A stretch of 64,000 nucleotides of DNA. Origin: Thunnus maccoyii. Lineage: Eukaryota > Chordata > Actinopteri > Scombriformes > Scombridae. Both the position numbers and the translations under genes were made by a program. Positions within the stretch are counted from its first letter, which is position 1. Every line of letters begins with the position of its first letter. The stretch is from contig NC_056550.1 of NCBI RefSeq assembly GCF_910596095.1, positions 13,565,501-13,629,500 of the forward strand. The letters are read 5' to 3'. Below the pieces are notes generated by a model. It ran no database searches. It saw only the letters and a program-made list of their open reading frames with translations, and was not told where the DNA came from. This document shows positions 58,702-64,000 of the stretch, in pieces.

Positions 58702-61700
58702 AATGAGACAGAGGGAAAGATCTATATTTGTGTGCATATGACAAATAGATTGTATTCAGTCTAACACACTAATCACTCAAAGGGGTTCAATAAAGTCTCC
58801 TATTATTACAATTATTGGCGAAGTTCATTCTACAATCACTGTGACATCATTTAATTCTTTAAATTGATTTACAATATGCATTATTAGTACCTGGATTTTA
58901 ACATACAATATGTATAAAACACAAAAGCTCCAGTTAAAAGCATTTCTGTGTCATATCTTTATGTAATCCAACCATATTGTTTTATCTCATCGCCCCATAT
59001 GGTCGAAGAATTACATTAACATCAGAGGGCGCACACAGATATAAACACCCTGCCTCTAAACAGATGCACAGACTGCCAAAACAGTAGCCAAATGAACATT
59101 TCCAAAATGTAAATGGAGACATTTTAATTTACACTGGCACAGGTTGATCATAATTTATCAAACCATCTGCTAGCAAACACAATCCAAAACCACAAACACA
59201 TAATTGGAATGAGCAAAATGGCAGCAGCAAATGAACCTCTGGGCCCTGTGTCTGAGCATACAACTGATGAGGCATGAAAAAAGGACTCAGGAGTTTTGAG
59301 AAATACGAGGGGGAAAAAAGATCCTAAAGTAAGCCATTTCAACGCCTTACTGCCTGACCTCATAAATCAGCTCGATTTGAAACCAGACAACAGAGATGTG
59401 AAGGGAAGCATACAGAGCTGATTAAAGCACAGAACTTCAGTGCAGCTTCAGTTCTGCATCAACTGATGTTTCAGCTGAGCCATGGTGCAACACCGTAGGA
59501 CACACTTGTGGGCCTAGTTTCATATATGAAACTGAAAAAATTAATATGTCCATATTTAGGACATGAGTAGGCCTTCATGAGGAAGCTGAGGAAGTGACAC
59601 CTTACCCACCACCTCACACTGAAAGAAAGGACCATCAGATGACCAGTGCAACATGTATTTCTGGTTTTCCATATAACTGGAGGTTATTAAAGCAAGTAGC
59701 CAACTACAGTACATTAGGAGTGACAACCACTGATCTGTGGTCTGATGCATAGCTGGTGGGTCACTTCACATAATTTCAAATGAAATGTTTGGAGATTTTC
59801 AGTAAGGCACAGTTCCTCTGTCAACAATAACCTTTCAACTATGTATTTTTTTAAAATTTCGAATTAACACACACGCACGTTCTTATGAGGACCTTGACAT
59901 TAAGTCCTTAAGCCATGTCTCTAACCCTAATGACTACATTTAAGCTGAGTACATTGTCCCAACCTAAAAGTATTTTTTTCACAAGGATAAAGTAGAAGAA
60001 CACACATACACATTGTGCTGTTTCAGCAGAAACTGGAGCATGTGGGCATGCTGTTGAGAGCAAGCACATGTGACTGACTGCATTTGCTCCGTTCATGCTG
60101 ATTCAGCAAAATGTGAAGGTAAGTGTTAAGTCCCCGCAGTAGTTTGATAAATTCACATGCCATAGCAGTGGTGGTCACATACAGTATGCACTGTGGGAGA
60201 ATGCTAATGATGGCAGCTGGCACGGGGAAGCAATGTGTTGTGGTTGCACAACACTAGTGTCTGCCACACAAGCAGCCTTTTCCTTTTCATGGTCTAACTC
60301 AAGTACTCAGTCATTCAGTACAGAAGTCAAGAGCAATGGAGACTGATAAGGTCTGAGAACGAGATTACCTAGTGTCAGTGCCTTTTCTTCAGGAAGAACA
60401 GGACGTTCAGATTCTACCCAAGAGGCTCAGAGTACACCTTTTGCATTTTCAGACGTGCTTGGTTGCTCATGTAAGTCAACCAAGACTGAAAGGTATTTTC
60501 AAAGCTCTCTGTAGAGTCAACAATCTGTTCATTATGCAGCCGTTGTTTTGCTATACAACTTGAGAAAAATGCTATATAAAGTCAATTTAAACTGCAAAGA
60601 AGCTCTGAAGTCTGAAAAAAAATTCAGTATCCATGGAGCAGACCACATATTGCACAGTCAAAACTGTAGTTTAATACATTTTTTGTGCTTCTAAAAAGGG
60701 ACAAACATCACTGAGTGGAAATCACTTGCTCTATACTTGTGGTGACAAATAAAATGTAGTGTCCAACCACTGTTATGAATGGACTGAAGTGTATCTTACA
60801 CCAGCTTTAATACAAACAGAATGGTCTTCTTAAAGCCACTTGCCCAGAGTAAAAGAGCGTGTTACATAAACATAACTTATTAATAATGATCGCTGCAGGT
60901 GGGAAAGAGCATTCTCCTGTCTTTCTCCTCTCTCTACCTCTTTCTCACTGTTTCTCTCCTCCCGTCCTCTCATCCTGCATCTCTGCAGTGTCTGAGGTCA
61001 CTGAACCATAGATTACATAACGTCAAGATCACTCACTACAGATCTTTCCACCATGCATCATCTTTACTCCCTGCCTTGCAGCACGCTGGGTGGTCTACTG
61101 TGTTTATGTGCTTGCATGTAGCGGGAAAGAAAAAGGGCGAGGAGAGAACGACGTGAAAGAGCGGAGGACGGATTGAAGTAGAGTGTAAAATAGAGGTAGA
61201 GATGATGAGGGAAAAAGGGCAGTGCTGCAGAAGAAAGATGTTCAGGAGACTGACAGACTGTTGGGTCATTACATAAGAGGACTGGATCAAGGACAGCTGC
61301 CTTTCTCTTGCCCTCCTCACTACTCCTGCTCTCCCTCCCCTTTATACTCTACTTCATACATTTCTACTACCATCATTCATTTAGCTTGCATTGCTAACTC
61401 TTTCCCTCTTCCCAGTTTTTCCTCATTGCATCTCCTCTCTGTCTTTCCATTTCTTGTCTCCATGAGCCAGGTTGGAGAGCATCATTATATAGCTATGCCT
61501 TTGATACTACAGTATAATGACTGAAACAACCCTTTTACGAGAACACAACTCCCTATTTCAAACCTCATAATAGTATCTTTGACAATATGTCAGAACTTGA
61601 GAAACTGTTAGACTTTTTTTTTCTTAAACTCGCATGTTGACTAACTTGCAGGAAAATCAAATGAAGTCAAGTAGTGTTGGGCTGAAGTCATTTGATATTA

Positions 61701-63734
61701 AACTGCTGACACCCTGTAAAGGCTGGTTCGCTTATTTACTGAGTGATGAAAAGTGCACAGAGTGTTCTAGTGATAAGTAGAGGCTGGAAGATGGTATTGA
61801 TTTTTGTGTGATGTGAGAATAGGGTGAGATTCCCACATCCAAGCAAGTCTAAAGCTACTGAGGTAGAATGGAAAGAGAGAATAGTGAAAGAGACAAGCAA
61901 AGACAGAGAACTTGAATGCATGAATACTGCATATACTGAAAGACTTTAGTTCTCACACACACACACACACACTTGGAACTGTTGATGTTCAAGTGTCTGC
62001 AATATGATGAACGTTTTGTAAGTCACCTCACGTATTGAATGGGACAATTTAATTGAGAACAAATGTAAACATAGAATTTACTTTGCCATCCAGACTCTGT
62101 TTAATACAACTCTCTGCAAAGCTTAATTTAAAGTCAGTAAAAAGCAGGAGCAGGAGAAGATCAATCAACTCCCCTGTGGAGAACAAAGAAGACGCAGAGC
62201 CCACAGGTCAGGTGGATGCTAAGGTGTGACATGAAGAAGCAGCAATGCTGATTTTTGAGCTTAATATCTATCACATTTTTAACCTAATTTTTGTCCTCAC
62301 AGAACTAAGCCTTGAGCAAGAGCCAGGAGATTTTTTTCATAGGCCTCGCTCAGTTGGTTGATAAACAAGTCTGTGTTACATACGGCTTTTGTCCCCCCCG
62401 TTTCACTCAACTTGAATTTCAGGTTGCTCGGGGAAAACCGTCTCATTTATTATGCATAGTGAGAGCACAGTGTACTTCTTACAGCTCTGCTCAGATAGAG
62501 ACAGATGGGAAAAAGAGAGCAAGAAAAGCAGAGAAATGAAGAAAGAATCAAAGAGAGAAAGGAATGACCACAAGCGTTATCTTGGTTTGTTCTTGCAAAC
62601 TATCATATCCTCCATCTACTTTCTTTCTCATATTCACTGATGAGAAAGGCATGGTGAAGGATCAACATTAATTAAGAAGCAATTGCAGAAAGAGAAGATC
62701 AAGGAAGTTGGCAAGAGGATGAACAAAGAAAATCTTCAGAAGTTATGCCATAAAGCTGTCACACAGGGATAGTCTCACACAAAAGAGGGGAAGTTTGATT
62801 AAGCTTATGTGCCAGGAAACTCTGTACCAGCTGTGGCAGGTGCAATGAGGGCAGGGAGGCTTAGGTGAGCATAGGGTAGTAGGACAGTGCTGGAGAAGAA
62901 AACAAAAGATGGTTGTGAAGCTAATAAATTAACAGATATAAGGATTTTCTGTTCTTGAGAAAAACAGGGTCAGGGATGAGCTGAGAAAGTGTGGGATAAA
63001 AGAAACTCACCAGCCGGAGCTGTGAAGTGTGGTAAGAATCAAAACCGCAATCATCAGTGTAGCAGAAGTGAAGATATATAAACAAACATCCTCACTGTAT
63101 TACTGCATTACACCATGCAGTTATGCTTAGACAAAGAAGGTACTGTACTGTAATGATACCAACCAGGGATTTATATTGGGTAACAATAACTGTACCAAGG
63201 TACATTATTTTCTCTCATAAACATCCCTCAAGAAAATAAAACACCTCATTGTTTTGTACAAAACAATGAGGAAATACACATACTCGCTATCTTTTCAATC
63301 AAACAGCTGTGTCCCCAAAAACTTCCGCATCATTTTACTACCTATCCTTTGTTTGGGTCTTTCAGTTGAACTTTTCTTTATTATGAAAATATTAATTGAT
63401 TGATATATTTAAAATAAAAACAAGTCTTAATTAAGCAGGACTATCTTTCTCAGTCTCATCACTTATTCATTTTCTTCAAAAGTAAATTTTGTCACAAATG
63501 TGGATATTTTAAATACAGAAATTTGGTGCCAGTCCATCAGGTAGATGTTGACATATGTCACTGGATAAGTAAGAACTTAGGATAAGATATACACACAGCT
63601 GCAATCAACTTAAATACAATATGTAGTTTTAACCTGCTGGTGGTGCTAGGGGTAAAGTCAGGGGATCAACTATCATTGGGATTCCTTCTCTGGGCATCAT
63701 AAGGTTTTCTGTACCAAATTTCATGACAATCTAT

Positions 63735-64000
63735 TAGGGCTGGGTGATATGGACAAAATCAAATATAACAATATTTTTGACCAAATAACTCAATATTGAT
63801 ATTGCGACAATATTGTAGGGATGACTATTGTTACTTTCACAAAATATTTACACAATGAGATTTTTATAAATAATCATCAGTAATGTGGATGTAATGACTA
63901 CATGGTTACAGGCAAATAATAGAGGAACTAGAACAGTCTGGTAAGTTCAGAAAATCACATGACTTTACAGTAATGCAGTCTTTGATACCAGGGAAAGACA
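63735..64000. mobile_element. Non-autonomous DNA element, family C copy 2, cut by the window edge
   Basis: It starts TAGGGCTGGGTGATATGG and its reverse complement reproduces, in order, the blocks of 25087-25341: CTGCATTACTGTAAAG, AGACTGTTCTAGTT, ACTGATGATTAT, ATCTCATTGTGTAAATATTT and AATAGTCATCCCTA. The other end is beyond the window. Confidence 0.7.

Larger units (their letters stand above)
54126..63734. other. Presumed pitpnc1 first intron or upstream sequence
   Basis: About 9.6 kb carries no exon I can support. I searched for a minus-strand start exon encoding the family's MLLKEYRICMPLTVEE-like opening and did not find it. Content is AT-rich with small microsatellites (58670-58701 GT, 61953-61972 CA), an L2-like repeat at 56135-56400 and unexplained low-complexity pyrimidine-rich stretches near 57600-57840 and 60910-61000 and 61300-61470. 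Confidence 0.45.

Noticed and set aside
54126-64000. A first coding exon of pitpnc1 (about 16 codons ending before YRIGQ)
   Set aside because: I looked for a minus-strand start followed by a GT donor that would encode the family's opening, and found none; it most likely lies beyond the window.

Overview
The window is nuclear DNA from a vertebrate, almost certainly a ray-finned (teleost) fish and probably a percomorph. The genes are split by short GT-AG introns, and the encoded proteins closely follow vertebrate families. The spacers and introns carry many (CA/TG)n microsatellites and small dispersed elements of types common in fish: Tc1-like miniature elements, hAT-like MITEs, L2-type tails and LINE 3' ends. 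I see no bacterial operon, phage, CRISPR array, rRNA or tRNA. The long open frames are mostly single exons or microsatellite and antisense shadows.

Seven protein-coding genes lie end to end and alternate strictly in strand: sumo2 (-, 772-8795), nup85 (+, 9699-17329), gga3 (-, 18803-24322), mrps7 (+, 24555-27204), mif4gd (-, 29326-31387), slc25a19 (+, 34462-36563) and pitpnc1 (-, 39402-54125, first exon off the window). This gives three head-to-head pairs with compact shared promoter regions (8796-9698, 24323-24554, about 31388-32940). It also gives three tail-to-tail junctions, two of which leave only tens of bases between opposing poly(A) signals. The order sumo2-nup85-gga3-mrps7-mif4gd-slc25a19 matches human 17q25.1. 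In human the next gene is GRB2, so the pitpnc1 neighbour marks a synteny breakpoint.

All coding exons were joined by hand from splice sites and reading frame. sumo2 has 4 exons and 95 aa, nup85 19 exons and 651 aa, gga3 17 exons and 708 aa, mrps7 5 exons and 229 aa, mif4gd 5 exons and 221 aa, slc25a19 6 coding exons and 328 aa, and pitpnc1 8 visible exons and 314 aa. Each joined frame stays open and has near-normal length. The genes do unrelated housekeeping jobs: SUMO modifier, nuclear pore Y-complex, Golgi clathrin adaptor, mitochondrial ribosome, histone-mRNA and translation adaptor, mitochondrial thiamine pyrophosphate carrier and phosphatidylinositol transfer. They share promoters by position rather than pathway.

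The right third (about 39-64 kb) is mainly pitpnc1 introns plus about 10 kb of presumed first intron, rich in microsatellites and old transposons. I did not find a previously undescribed system. The most interesting signals are an 8-nt coding microexon in pitpnc1, (TG)n tracts that abut three nup85 3' splice sites, a GC-AG intron in gga3, and several well-preserved miniature elements, one of them inside a divergent promoter.
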